This document shows positions 23,545 through 33,817 of a stretch of DNA of 64,000 nucleotides, in pieces. A program made the translations under genes and the position numbers. The notes under the pieces were generated by a model. The model did no database searches, had not been told where the DNA came from, and saw only the letters and a list, made by a program, of their open reading frames with translations. Numbering within the stretch: position 1 is the stretch's first letter; each line of letters opens with the position of its first letter. Source of the DNA: Pararge aegeria (taxonomy: Eukaryota; Arthropoda; Insecta; Lepidoptera; Nymphalidae); NCBI RefSeq assembly GCF_905163445.1, contig NC_053191.1, positions 12,090,001 through 12,154,000 of the forward strand, written 5' to 3'.

Positions 23545-23790
23545 TAAAATAAATAAATATACTACGACAATACACACATCGCCATCTAGCCCCAAAGTAA
23601 GGGTACCTTGGGTTATGGGTCCTAAGATAACTGATGAACATTTTTATGAACATTTAATACATAAATACTAATAATATATATTATAAGCACCTAGACACGG
23701 AACATTCATGTTCATCACACAAACATTTTTCCAGTTGTGAGAATAGAACCCACGGCCTTGGACTATTGCGCCAATCGGCAGTCAATTTGA
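23545..23790 (-). mobile_element. SINE-A copy 2, internal deletion in the head
   Basis: The body agrees with copy 1, but about 25 bases between the A and B boxes are gone, joining CTTGGACT directly to ATTGCGCCAATCGG. The internal promoter is broken. Confidence 0.85.
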
Positions 23791-25839
23791 CATAGGCTAC
23801 TTTTTATCCTGAAAAAACGTACTGTTCCTTGGGATAGATTTGTTTTTCGTTCTTCACACAGCAAGAGATCAACTTGTTTTCGCATAGTTATATTTCAGGG
23901 ATCAGAAAATCAAAAAGAAACTATTGAATGCATAATTAACAATACATATTTATTGAAAATAGTTTTCAATTAAAGCAATTTGACATGCTCATTAATAAGA
24001 TCGACGTTTAAAAAATTTATATAAATTAGTCTTAAAGGTGTACATTATCTTTAATTTCCATACAAAACACTTATGAGTAATTCATACAATTTGTCTATAA
24101 CACCTTTTTGTTTTCGATGTTGCGGTAATTTGTAATTATACACAAAGTAACATGACACTCGCTTATTATCATTTTCATTCATTGGCGGGGACTATAATGT
24201 AGCTGCTTGTTTCTATTGCAAAGTACCATGTTCAGATAATTCAACAATAAATATAACTCGCTTTATTCACTATTCATTACATATTGGATTAATATGTACA
24301 TTGCAATTTGTATTTTATGACTTAAATTCAAACTTAAGTATATTGCATCCATTATATTACTATGATCATGTATGGGATTTTTTATTTGTTTGTTATCTAT
24401 TTTTGGCTTAACCACATCCACGATTATAAAGAAATTTAGCGCATAAATAGTTTGCATCCTGACTGATGGACTTAGGATACTTTTTGTCCCGGTAAAGTTA
24501 ATCCCGGTAACTCACTCCAGCTTATTTTAAAACAAACAATTAAATACCTATGCTCGGCTTTATAGTTACTACACTGATCGTGGCAAGATTTTGCATAGGG
24601 GTAGCTTTTATCCTGGAGATGAACATAGGATTGTTTTTCACGCGGTAAAACAAAAAAAAATTCGCTGGATGTTAAAACTGAAACAAGCAAGAAGAAAAAG
24701 ATAGTCTTTGCCTTTTAGGTCTTGATAGTCTTTTAGGGCCAGTTTGCAGCGAAAACAGACTATGCAGGCCTATTCGATACCTATAATATTATTGAGCGTG
24801 TTTCATAAATAATTTGGTTGTTTTAATTAATTATTGCACAATTAAAAATCAATATGTACAAAGGCGCAACTTAATGTCTAGAGGCATTTTTTAACAGACT
24901 AACAGGGTTTTAATAATTGTGCGTAGATAGAAAAGACTTAAAAGGTAAAGATGACAAAAAACGGAACTGAAGAGAAACAAAACTGTAAAAAAAAATATCT
25001 ATTAAGAAACGTAATATTTAATACATACAATAAAACAAACACGAAGTAAATAATAAATATTGAAACAAAATAAATAATATAAAACATAGATACATAATAT
25101 GCATACCTAACCTATAATAACTTTATTGAAGAATTTTGAAGGTCCAAAAAGTGTTTAAATACTTAATGATTATCTATAGTCCATATTAAATACCAATTTA
25201 TGACAAACAGGACAGGATCTATCCATGAAACCCTAAATGATACTTTCTGTATCTAGCATTGAAGTCAAAATCGAAATGTAGCAAACATCAGAAATAATCT
25301 GTCAAGATATACGCCACATTGTGCTAGGAGAGGAGTGTTTTAAGTTTGAAAGTAAGGGCCTTGAAAATACGTATTATCACTTATCATCATAATATAATTT
25401 ATTCGGTCCAAAGAATCGTAATCGAAAAAAAATGTGTCCAACATTATACCACATAATAAAAACAATTTAACAGCTTACGAACAATTATTATGCCTAATAC
25501 AGGAAAGGTACCCAATTTCCTCTCTCTTGGACCCCTTTGTGACACTAACTGCTTCTTATTTACCATACAATGAAACGTCGAATTGATCTGATCATCTCAT
25601 TTTGAATCTTCAAACTTGAGCATAGATTTAAGACAAGACTCAATTATAAAGATTGAGAGAGTGGTGTTTGATATTATAATCTTTATAATTATTATTACAA
25701 CCATTTGTTAATCAATCGAAATCATTAAAAAATTTACTGAAACAGTAAAGTTTTTTTGTAAAAACAGATCTAGATCAAAAAAATTAAGTTAGAAGTATTC
25801 TTAGTTATATTTAGTTAGTTTATCGACCTTTGCGGTGCA
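23791..25839. other. No recognised gene
   Basis: Two Helitron-style scraps (ATAGGCTACTTTTTATCC at 23793; GGTAGCTTTTATCCTGGAG near 24600). The rest is AT-rich with frames under 75 codons. Confidence 0.45.
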
Positions 25840-25965
25840 GTGGTATTTAAATTGGAGGATCAGGTAAATGCAAGAGAGAAGAAGAGGAGAATCTTCTCTG
25901 GTTTGGTTTGGTTTGGTGGAATACTTCGGCCTTGGCTAGTATTCGCTAGGTAATTAAGATAGACG
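25840..25965 (+). mobile_element. SINE-C 5' fragment
   Basis: Head-like CCTTTGCGGTGCAGTGGTA followed by TCTCTGGTTTGGTTTGGTTT (a small TTTGG expansion), AATACTTCGGCCTTGGCTAG. The element breaks off here. Confidence 0.6.
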
Positions 25966-26549
25966 GTAATTTACAAACCTGACTGCCAACCTTCGCTAGT
26001 CGGATAAGCACCGCAAGAATAAGATGAAGATGTGTTAAAAAACATTGTCAATTTCTATAGATGGTTAACTGGTTCAAAATAATTATTGCGTGACAGTTTT
26101 GTCTGAAGACAATATAATCTTGTGTCTGCTCAACCAAGATGTATAGTTATAATTTGCATATGTTAACGCTTGTAAATTTGGTGGGTTGTACCACCATTGT
26201 CTTGATAGGCGATGACTCAACTTGGATTTAAGTTTTATCTTCGGTTTTATCAGACATTTGTTATTTATTTGTTTACAATTTAAATTTAATATTCTATCGT
26301 TTCAATGATATTATGCTCTGAATTGATATTAATAATGACATGCCTATTGCCTTTACCTTAGTTGTTAAAGGAGCGGATTAATTAATTGATTTAAAACCTC
26401 CAATGTTTTGGTAACTCATTTGTAAAAAAAAATTAAAAAAAAAAATCATCAACATCGGTTAAAATTTGTCGTAGAAATAGAGTGACATATCCCAAGGAAA
26501 TTTTTTGTTGAATTGAAAATGAAAAAAAGATAAAAATTATAAATAACAC

Positions 26550-26615
26550 AATACAGATTCTGCTGCTATTCGCGAAGTATAGCAAATTAAACTTTATTTT
26601 CATAGTGAGCCCAAA
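26550..26615. mobile_element. MITE-F terminal fragment
   Basis: ACAGATTCTGCTGCTATTCG, CGAAGTATAGCAAATTAAAC and TTTATTTTCATAG correspond to the right edge of the 49.3 kb copy. Confidence 0.6.
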
Positions 26616-26639
26616 GTTCTTTTTTTAATTACACTTCAA

Positions 26640-26920
26640 GTTAGACCTTGGCTGCAATCTCACCTGGTGGTAGTGGGATGAAACAGTACAAGATGGTAGC
26701 ACGCTAATCTTTTATTTTTATATATACCTAGCAGTTATATTAAACCCATATCCTTAACACTGCATCATGTTGGAATGCTGAATCGCTTGGCAGCATGTCT
26801 TTGTTTGCAGGGTGCTAATTAGCAACGGCCAAAGACTCCAACTAGCCCAGACCAGAGAAAATTCATAAATTATAAATAGCCATATTTTTCCCGCCCAGGA
26901 TTGTAATCAGGACCTCGCAC
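26640..26920 (-). mobile_element. SINE-C, long copy
   Basis: Minus-strand copy: its 3' end GGCTGCAATCTCACCTGGTG is at the left; the head region TGGTCTGGGCTAGTTGG and CCCAGGATTGTAATCAGGACC (plus-strand reading of the degraded B box) lies at the right. Confidence 0.72.
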
Positions 26921-27203
26921 TTATGTGATATGTTGATCCGAGCATAGGTATGAATCAAACAAACAAACGGACGCGCTTCTGCACTTACAATACTAGTATG
27001 TATTAGAAAAGATAACTTTTACTCATTAATATTGATTCTAAAATAAATCGGTCAAATTGGGAAACCAGAATAGCAGCTTGCGGTTACAGTTCGCAAATTG
27101 GATTTCAACCTCGTGGTTTCGAAGTATTGCACTTGCAAAATACTTCTGAAATTTTGATTGCGTACAAACATAGTCGTGAAGTAAAGTTAGAAGAGTTTGT
27201 AGG

Positions 27204-27553
27204 TTTATCTTTTCGTCTGACTTCTGGGTTATATTATCTGGCTTTATTCCATTTTTTTTTTCCTTCTACTAGACTACTATATTTTTCGTTTGAAATATCA
27301 TTTCGTCTGACTTCTGGGTTATATTATCTAGCATTATTCGATTTTTTTTTCCTTCTACTTGACTAGTATATTTTTCGTTTGAAATATCTTTTCGTCTGAC
27401 TTCTGGGTTATATTATCTGGTTTTTTTCCTTCTTCTAAACTAGTATATTTTTAGTTTGAATTAGGTTTATCTTTTTGTCTAACTTCTGGGTTATTTTATC
27501 TGGCTTTATTAAATTTTTTCCTTATACTAGACTACTATATTTTTAGTTTGAAG
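27204..27553. repeat. Four-copy tandem repeat, about 90-bp unit
   Basis: The core CGTCTGACTTCTGGGTTATA begins at 27214, 27304, 27393 and, as TGTCTAACTTC, at 27476. Spacings are 90, 89 and 83. Each unit continues TTATCTGG, a T-run with CCTTCTAC, and TAGTATATTTTTMGTTTGAA. Local minisatellite; the units are too alike to be old. Confidence 0.92.
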
Positions 27554-28166
27554 AAAGTTAACCCCTCTTTTCGCCTTTACTTAAAAATCCCCACAAAATT
27601 AGATCCAAACATGACCCGGGCAATCAAACAAAGCACAATTAACAAGAGTTTGAGTTACACTTACTAAAGTTCTAAGTCTAATTATTTCGTACTCCACCAG
27701 GCGGACGAATAGCAGATTGGTAGCCTGTGAAAAAAATATGGAAAACCGTTAAAGCATTTGTTATTTTGACCGCTAAATGACATGTGTTTTAAAACTGCTT
27801 TACTCGTAGTACTCACTCTTTCTCGTAGTATTTACCGATAAAAACTTTTTATGCCTCAAAGTTACCAATGTCGAGTGCCAACGCTAGTTAGATAATAAAA
27901 CAAATCTCTTTAGACATGGCTCTCAGATCCTCATCCACAAGGCCTCAATTATCGGTCATCGCTGAGCAATCATTCGTTATAAAACTAATTGTGTACATAT
28001 ATCCTGCCGATCGCGATATTTCATGCCCTACGTACTATTAAAATCGAATTACTCGGACGAGAGCAGATATGAGACAAGACTGTCTAATGTTAATTTTTTC
28101 TGATAATTTAATATATAAACTATTCTTTCTTTTTTACTTTTTAGGGAAAATTTAATTATAACGTAC
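27554..28166. other. No recognised feature
   Basis: Unique-looking AT-rich sequence between the tandem array and the RTE insertion. Confidence 0.45.
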
Positions 28167-28178
28167 TTATTTAGAGAT

Positions 28179-28389
28179 CACATCATCATCATCACATCAA
28201 CCGATGGACGTCCACTGCTGGACATAGGTCTTTTGTAGGGAGTTCCAAGTTCCACGATTCTGAGCCGCTTGGATCCAACGGCTACCTGCGACGCGCTTAA
28301 TGTCGTCTGTCCACTTCGTTGGGGGTCGACCAACGATGCGCTTACCAGTACGGGGCTGCCATTCCAGCACCTTGGGACCCAAACAACAA
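28179..28389 (-). mobile_element. RTE-type LINE 3' end with perfect 12-bp target duplication
   Basis: A 211-bp insertion flanked by identical TTATTTAGAGAT copies at 28167-28178 and 28390-28401. It is the extreme 3' end of an RTE-like element: on the minus strand the last codons read GRPPTKWTDDIKRVAGSRW and end in QQWTSIG and a stop at 28197, followed by a TGATGATG tail. The start is truncated just inside the GPKVLEW segment. A clean duplication and intact frame indicate a recent insertion. Confidence 0.92.
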
Positions 28390-28639
28390 TTATTTAGAGA
28401 TAATCCCTTTTATTATGTAAGTGTTAGAAATACTCTACACTAAAAATGGTAATGAAAATATTGTTTACATTAAGTATTAGACCAGACAGAATAAATGGCG
28501 TGTAGATATTTATCAAAATCAGGGATTTGATTACATATTAAATCCAAATGATGACACCAGGGCTTTTTATCAAAAAACACCATTAAATCTTTGAGGTAAG
28601 GATATATTCCATTAATTATATATCCACCTTTTCGTTTTT

Positions 28640-28775
28640 CTTTCCTAAGGTTGCCTGAAAGAGATCGCTACTAAGCGATAAGGCCGCCTTTTGTAACCTA
28701 CTACATACTAAAAAAGAACAGAGACATCTGTTCTTTTTTTAGTTTTTCTAAACTTGATGTGGCGTACAAATAAAA
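28640..28775 (+). mobile_element. LINE-I 3' end carrying a second hairpin
   Basis: GGTTGCCTGAAAGAGATCGC, stem ATCGCT (28664-28669)/AGCGAT (28674-28679), then AAGGCCGCCTTTTGTAACC. Downstream an AAAAAAGAACAGA hairpin (28710-28739, loop GACA) replaces the usual sequence. Confidence 0.75.
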
Positions 28776-29036
28776 AATATAAATTACTAAAAATATTTAA
28801 CTGCTTAATGTATTTTTAAACATGCTAGACTATTTAATATCAAGTTTAGTCTTCGATTGTGCGTTTTATTATAAAAGTACTAAATATCAATAATGCGAAA
28901 GTGTGTGAAAAAAACTAAATATAAAATGATATCTTATGGGGGAATATCGGTATACATTTTTTTAACGAAGTTAAAAGGAGGAACGCTTTTGTAATGAAAT
29001 ATATAGTTTTTAAATATTCAATCAAAATGTTTTTAA

Positions 29037-29096
29037 CCCGCCGCCAATGACGTGAAAAATATTACGCGGCCAATGACGTCGGGTCATCATTACCCG
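29037..29096. repeat. Left terminal and subterminal repeats of the piggyBac element
   Basis: The terminal repeat is 29037-29052. CCAATGACG occurs twice, 26 bases apart (29044 and 29070), followed at 29081-29096 by GGGTCATCATTACCCG, an interrupted GGGT/ACCC palindrome. Such repeats are expected transposase-binding sites; here that role is inferred. Confidence 0.85.
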
Positions 29097-29349
29097 AACT
29101 TTAGACGGTAAATTTACAGTATCTTTAAATGAACTGATAATTTCTAGTAACCATTTTAGAAATTAAGGTTTTTTGAGTAAATGACAGAATAATAAAAAAT
29201 GTATTAAATTTAACGACTTAAATATTTATTGACTTTTTAAAAAACGCATGCAAAATCAACCTGAAAAACATAACTTGCATAGTATGTTATTTTTTTATTA
29301 TTAAACCTAAACATTATAAAGAACTAACAATTTTATATGCTAATACAGA

Positions 29350-29392
29350 GATCACAAAAAGTAAGTAAGTAAGTAAAAGTAAAAGTAAGTAT
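29350..29392. repeat. (GTAA)n-like simple repeat in the transposase 3' region
   Basis: A run of AAGTAAGTAAGTAAGT with AAAGT variants sits just after the transposase stop codon, inside the transposon. It is a microsatellite whose length may differ between copies. Confidence 0.8.
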
Positions 29393-29396
29393 AAAA

Positions 29397-31199
29397 TCAG
29401 TCCTCCGATTCCTCATTTATGGACATGGAGTTGCTGCAATTTTCGCAGTATGAAATCAAATGTTCTGGGCAGATATAAATGTGGCAAGCATGACAAGTAT
29501 GCGTTGTTTTTTTATCCTTTTTAGATGGGCATATCTGACATCTTCTACGTGCTCCTGGAATTTTCTGAGGTGGTTCTATGGTAGGTTCGTTAGTGAAATC
29601 TGCGATCCTTTTGCGTAATTGTCGAGGTAAATTCACATGTGCTCTTCGGATTTGTAAATGGTCCTGAATCAAACTGAGTGCCAAGTTTTTTATGAAATGT
29701 CGCCGTTTTATGCGTGTGTTATCATTGTTAGCCCGATATATTATATTTGCATTGATTCCTGAAATATTCAGCATTGCAAAGAATATCGTCAGCGGCCATC
29801 TCTTAGAGTTTCTGCTCACATTATATGTAGCACAAAGCTCGTCTGCTACGTCCACTCCGCTTTTGGTAGAGTTATAAAAAGTTATTACTTCAGGCTTCTG
29901 CTTCACACCTGTAGATTCATCGATTTTGTTATCATGGTGCAAGCTTGACATCAAAAGGACCACTTTGTTTTTCTTTGGGATGTGAGAGACCAGTGTAATA
30001 TTTTTTTGAAATCCGAAAGTTGACGAGTGTAACTCTTTTCCGCGCGTCGTTATAAATCCAGGTGGAATTTGTTTTTTGTTCTTGCGTAAGGTACCGACTG
30101 AAGTCAACTTGTGTTCATTTAGTAGATGAGACACCAATTCGTAGCTAGTGAACCAATTATCAAAAGTAAGATTACGGTGAGTTTTGGAGACAGGTGACAC
30201 AATACGATTCACCACGTCTAAGGGTTTGTTGCTAACAGAAAAGGGTCCGTCAGGCTGCTTACCAGCGTATATCTCCAGGTTGGTGATATAGAATACTTTG
30301 GAGTCCACTAAGGCAAATATCTTGATGCCATATTTAGCTGGTTTCGATGGTATATATTGCCGAAATTTGCAACGCCCTCTAAATGCCACTAACATTTCAT
30401 CAATAGTGCAAGTTTCTCCCGGAGAGTACATTTTCTTACACTGCTCTACAAATTTTTCGAAAATTTCACGCACTGGTGCCAAATTATCAAGGTTTTGTCT
30501 TTCAGCGCGTGTAGACTTGTCATCAAATCGCAGAGAGCTTTGTATAAAGTAAAATCTTTGTACAGACATGGTAAGTCTAAAAACTTCAACACCAGAACCA
30601 TCTGCTTGCCACAAATCCTCCAAATTCTGTCTATTAGAACGATAAAATCCGGCCATAAACAACAGCCCAATAAACGCTTTCAGTTCACTTATTTCCACTT
30701 CATTCATGTATCTACGTTGAGAAATATCTTCACACTGTGCTCTTCTTTCTTGTATATGCAAATTTGTATATTCTTGTATTTTATGCAGCATATCGTGAGT
30801 CAGGAATAAATTCCAGCATTCTTGCACAGTCTTGGCTTCTTGAGCAACTGATTTTACGCCAGGAGGCTCACATATAATATTTTCAGATCTTCTGCGTACA
30901 TTCGGTCGTGGCGGTGCTTTTTGCCAAATAGTCCCGTCCCTTCCTTTGAAGTGTTGCCGTTGTCGATTTTGTAAGGTCAAAAGGTTGACATCATCTGAGT
31001 CCGCACCTGTGTCATCTGAGGACTCTGAGCCCGTATCTGTATTGTTAGCATCCTGTTCAGTATCGCTACTTTGGCTGCGTTCAGATACATGGTCATCCAC
31101 TTCGACGTCTGAACCTGGATATGGATCACGATCATTTTCATCGGAGTCCGATTCTTCCAAAATCGCCAATATTCTCTCTGGATGATCCCTCAACGCCAT
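29397..31199 (-). CDS. piggyBac-type transposase, intact
   Basis: Cut-and-paste transposase that would excise and insert the surrounding element at TTAA. The 600-residue frame starts at the ATG at 31199. It opens with an acidic, Ser/Asp-rich tail (residues 15-70), usual in this family. The catalytic aspartates of the RNase H-like fold are visible: D267 in CTIDEM, D347 in TFDNWF, D450 in KSGVD, plus D453, at spacings close to those of the moth piggyBac enzyme. Residues 554-588 form a cysteine-rich zinc-binding domain (CxxC at 554/557, CHAC at 569-572, C577, H580, CENC at 585-588). The frame is open upstream to 31370, but that extension crosses a strong donor and acceptor, so the internal ATG is preferred. 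No stop or frameshift is present. Possible poly(A) signals (AATAAA on this strand) lie at 29294-29299 and 29225-29230. Residue numbers are counted from the 31199 start. Confidence 0.96.
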   Translation of the reverse strand: MALRDHPERILAILEESDSDENDRDPYPGSDVEVDDHVSERSQSSDTEQDANNTDTGSESSDDTGADSDDVNLLTLQNRQRQHFKGRDGTIWQKAPPRPNVRRRSENIICEPPGVKSVAQEAKTVQECWNLFLTHDMLHKIQEYTNLHIQERRAQCEDISQRRYMNEVEISELKAFIGLLFMAGFYRSNRQNLEDLWQADGSGVEVFRLTMSVQRFYFIQSSLRFDDKSTRAERQNLDNLAPVREIFEKFVEQCKKMYSPGETCTIDEMLVAFRGRCKFRQYIPSKPAKYGIKIFALVDSKVFYITNLEIYAGKQPDGPFSVSNKPLDVVNRIVSPVSKTHRNLTFDNWFTSYELVSHLLNEHKLTSVGTLRKNKKQIPPGFITTRGKELHSSTFGFQKNITLVSHIPKKNKVVLLMSSLHHDNKIDESTGVKQKPEVITFYNSTKSGVDVADELCATYNVSRNSKRWPLTIFFAMLNISGINANIIYRANNDNTRIKRRHFIKNLALSLIQDHLQIRRAHVNLPRQLRKRIADFTNEPTIEPPQKIPGARRRCQICPSKKDKKTTHTCHACHIYICPEHLISYCENCSNSMSINEESED

Positions 31200-31212
31200 T
31201 TTTGTCAAATAT

Positions 31213-31309
31213 CTAAAAAACGTAAGAAAAATTAACAATAACTTAAAATAAAGAAATTTAAATATGTTACGAAAACACCACGCCAGCGATGACGCTGGGT
31301 CATACTTAC
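31213..31309 (-). other. Probable 97-base 5' UTR intron of the transposase gene
   Basis: On the minus strand a consensus donor GTAAGTATG begins at 31309, and a pyrimidine-rich stretch ending in TTTTTTAG gives an acceptor whose AG is at 31214-31213, 14 bases before the transposase ATG. The size suits short insect introns. Splicing would remove the hydrophobic segment encoded by the unspliced upstream frame. The ATG at 31370, if transcribed, would then give only a 22-codon upstream frame ending in TGA just before the main start. The call rests on consensus sites alone. Confidence 0.6.
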
Positions 31310-31498
31310 CCGTTTCGCCGCAACACACGTGTATCTCGTTGCGCAGGCGGCGTCGCACTGAGTACCACACTGCTACAGGTAGAGGGGGGGTATATCTCCA
31401 GCTACACGAAAAGTCAATTACACCGCGAGTGTTGAAAATTTTTTACGAAGGTATACAATCACCTCGGGTCAATATGACCCAGCGTCATTGGCGCCGGG
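31281..31498. repeat. Right terminal and subterminal repeats of the piggyBac element
   Basis: The terminal repeat (31483-31498) is the inverted match of the left end. Inboard lie a GGGTCA-ATA-TGACCC palindrome (31466-31480) and, at 31297-31312, GGGTCATACTTACCCG, which differs from the left subterminal block at only two positions and has the same + strand orientation. The proposed intron donor falls inside this last block. Confidence 0.8.
31355..31363 (-). promoter_or_regulatory. Possible arthropod initiator (TCAGT) for the transposase gene
   Basis: TCAGT reads on the minus strand at 31361-31357, about 160 bases before the transposase ATG and 50 bases before the proposed intron donor, inside the right-hand end of the element. 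TCAGT is the usual arthropod initiator core. No TATA box stands at the expected distance, and the downstream promoter element position is a poor match. The motif is short and may be chance. Confidence 0.3.
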
Positions 31499-31502
31499 TT
31501 AA

Positions 31503-33817
31503 AGATTTCCGTTTAATCAAGCAACCATGATTTAAGATTGTTTGTCTTTTGTCTGCGCTTTTCATCCCGACAACTAAAGAATGATCCGCATCTTGATTTC
31601 CTTTCCAACTATAAATAGTCTAGCTTCGATTTGTGAAGCTATTTAATGAGGGGTTATTTTACTATTTCACTAAATAGCCCAGCTATTGCCGGCGGCTCTA
31701 CTCACATTAACCCAACCTACCTCACCAGTAATTGAGTCTCAAAGCATGTACTCGATAGTACCTGTGCTATAAATATTATATTGTATTATATTGTGCTTAT
31801 CATATAGTTCCCCTTCGGGCCTTTATATTATGTGAGGTTGGCACTTCAACAATTCTTCAAATTTAAAGACAGTTTGGTTACTTAAGTTTATTTTTATGAC
31901 GTAATACATGCCTGACGTCGAGCCTTGTAAGAGTTTTGATTTGGATTAACCGCCACCTTTTGGCTCAAAGTGCTTGAAACCCTTTTTAAATCACAGAGTC
32001 AGTCAGTCTCCTTAACCATCTGCATATTTTCATTTGGAACTCTCCTAGAGAAGTTCCTCAAACATATTGTTATTAAAGTTTTCGCGCCATCCCGATATGG
32101 AAAATACTAACCTCATTCTTTCTCGTAGACCGAACCCAGGGCCTTTTAGATCCGCAGTCGAACTAACTTACCACCAGATCAAGAAAGCAAGCACTCCAAT
32201 AGGTTCAATAATAGATTTTATTAATCAGATGTTCCTAAGTTATAATTCCTTTACCTAGTCACGTTAAGAAGTATAATATTTAGTTCATTTTACAAATACG
32301 ATTAACTGTTATAAAACACAATAAAAATTGTCTTATCCCATAGGTACGTTAAAATTGTATGTTTGTTAAAAAACAATATCAACTCCTGCGCATGGGAACA
32401 ACGCGCTTGCGATGTTCCCATGCGCGACATGTTGCGACATCTATCGCTGGATAGCGTAAACTCATATTTTCAATTGTTGATTTAAAAGGTATTTAGTTTG
32501 CATTAACTAAAATATATTAAAGATGAGAAAAAGAAAAAGATGTTAACACAATATTTCTTTGATATAATATTATAAAACATATTAAAAATTGCAAATCGTG
32601 GTCACAGATGATGTTAAAACACCAGAGCCTTATTTGCTTTTTATATAAATTCACCTTGAATTGGCTGTAATAGGTATAAAGCTAGTATAAAATGCCAACT
32701 TAGTTATCAACATGATAAGCTATCATGGCCGTCTTTACGTCACAAATTATATTTTACAAGTGGTTACGGTTTCAAAGTCATAGATGCACCGACCTTAGGA
32801 GAGTAAATAGTTAAAGTTGCCACAATATAGACTTACTTTTAATAAAAGATAAAAAATTACAAGGGCATTAACTGGTTCACTATCTTTTTTCGATGTAACT
32901 ACTAAGCTACGTATTTTTTGTCGTAAGTATTAAGTTGTTAACAATTATTATTATGATAATGAAGACCATGGATCAAGGTTAATTTAATGAGCACTTAAGA
33001 TTACACGCAACGATAGCAATTGCCGCGAACAGAAGCTTTAGCATTATTTTATTTTTATCGCATACATAGTAAGTATAAAACTTAATATTTTTGCACAACT
33101 CCAGTCTCAAGCCATCATGACATTTCAAAACTAGTTGTCATCCTTCCAGGAACGTATGGACATAATATAGTGAGAGCCTTCAATCGATCAAGCGTGAAAT
33201 CGTCCGTCTCTTTCCATGGAGCGATATTGAGTGACCAATATATTTGCTAGAGGGAGATGGGTAGACTGGGACAGACCACGCCCCCATCGATCTGATAATG
33301 AAAACAACTTGCTCTGCTCAAGCGCATGATTTTTATCTCATCGTGAGTTTGACTTCGCGATTACCGCGTGCTGGGGCCTTTTGTATTTAAAATTATCTTT
33401 GTTTAAGATGTCTTCTCATAGGTCTTGTAAACGCGAGCCGCATCCTTCGTAAAGTGGTTCGAAGTAGGAAGCGAAAAAAATAACAAAGGCATTATACTTA
33501 GTTAAGGTTACCACTGCGATAGGTTTAGTTTAATTAACTTATTAAACAGTCATATAATATTACCGGCTTTCCAAACACATTGATTTTACTACTATGCTGT
33601 ATAACGCCACAATCCCGATGGCTGCGTAAAAAATACATTACAGTAACTGTGGCGATTGTCAAATTTCAAATACTGTTAAATAAATCTTTGAAAACTCACA
33701 CGGATTTAGTACTAATTTTTTTTCTTCATTAGTACTAACCAAGGTATACAGGTAGCCCTCGTTATGGTCAGAATACAAACAACACAACCCAGCCTGTAAG
33801 CATAGTAAATACTTTGT
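31503..33817. other. No recognised gene
   Basis: Contains the inverted repeat at 32388-32425. A GC-richer patch at 33170-33380 (CGTGAAATCGTCCGTCTCTTTC) has no long frame. Confidence 0.45.
32388..32425. repeat. GC-rich 13-bp inverted repeat
   Basis: GCGCATGGGAACA (32388-32400) and its complement (32413-32425) enclose ACGCGCTTGCGA. Five GCGC or CGCG motifs within 40 bases stand out in an AT-rich setting. Confidence 0.9.

Larger units (their letters stand above)
29033..31502 (-). mobile_element. Complete piggyBac-family DNA transposon with TTAA target duplication
   Basis: The element proper is 29037-31498 (2462 bp), bounded by TTAA at 29033-29036 and 31499-31502. The outer ends are CCCGCCGCCAATGACG on the left and, read inward, CCCGGCGCCAATGACG on the right, matching at 15 of 16 positions. 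Inside the ends lie repeated motifs: CCAATGACG at 29044-29052, 29070-29078 and inverted at 31483-31491, and a GGGTCA...ACCC block at 29081-29096, 31297-31312 and 31465-31480. TTAA duplication, CCC ends and about 2.5 kb length are the known hallmarks of piggyBac elements. The single gene inside is uninterrupted, so this copy could be autonomous. No internal deletion or nested insertion was seen. Confidence 0.96.

Noticed and set aside
27204..27553. CRISPR-like array
   Set aside because: The whole 90-base unit is repeated with no unique spacers, and the genome is eukaryotic.
30298..31185. Several + strand frames of 79-104 codons
   Set aside because: Antisense to the intact transposase gene and without independent features.
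31200..31370. 57-residue N-terminal extension of the piggyBac transposase
   Set aside because: It runs across a consensus donor and acceptor, is hydrophobic unlike family N-termini, and the acidic start typical of the family begins at the internal ATG.
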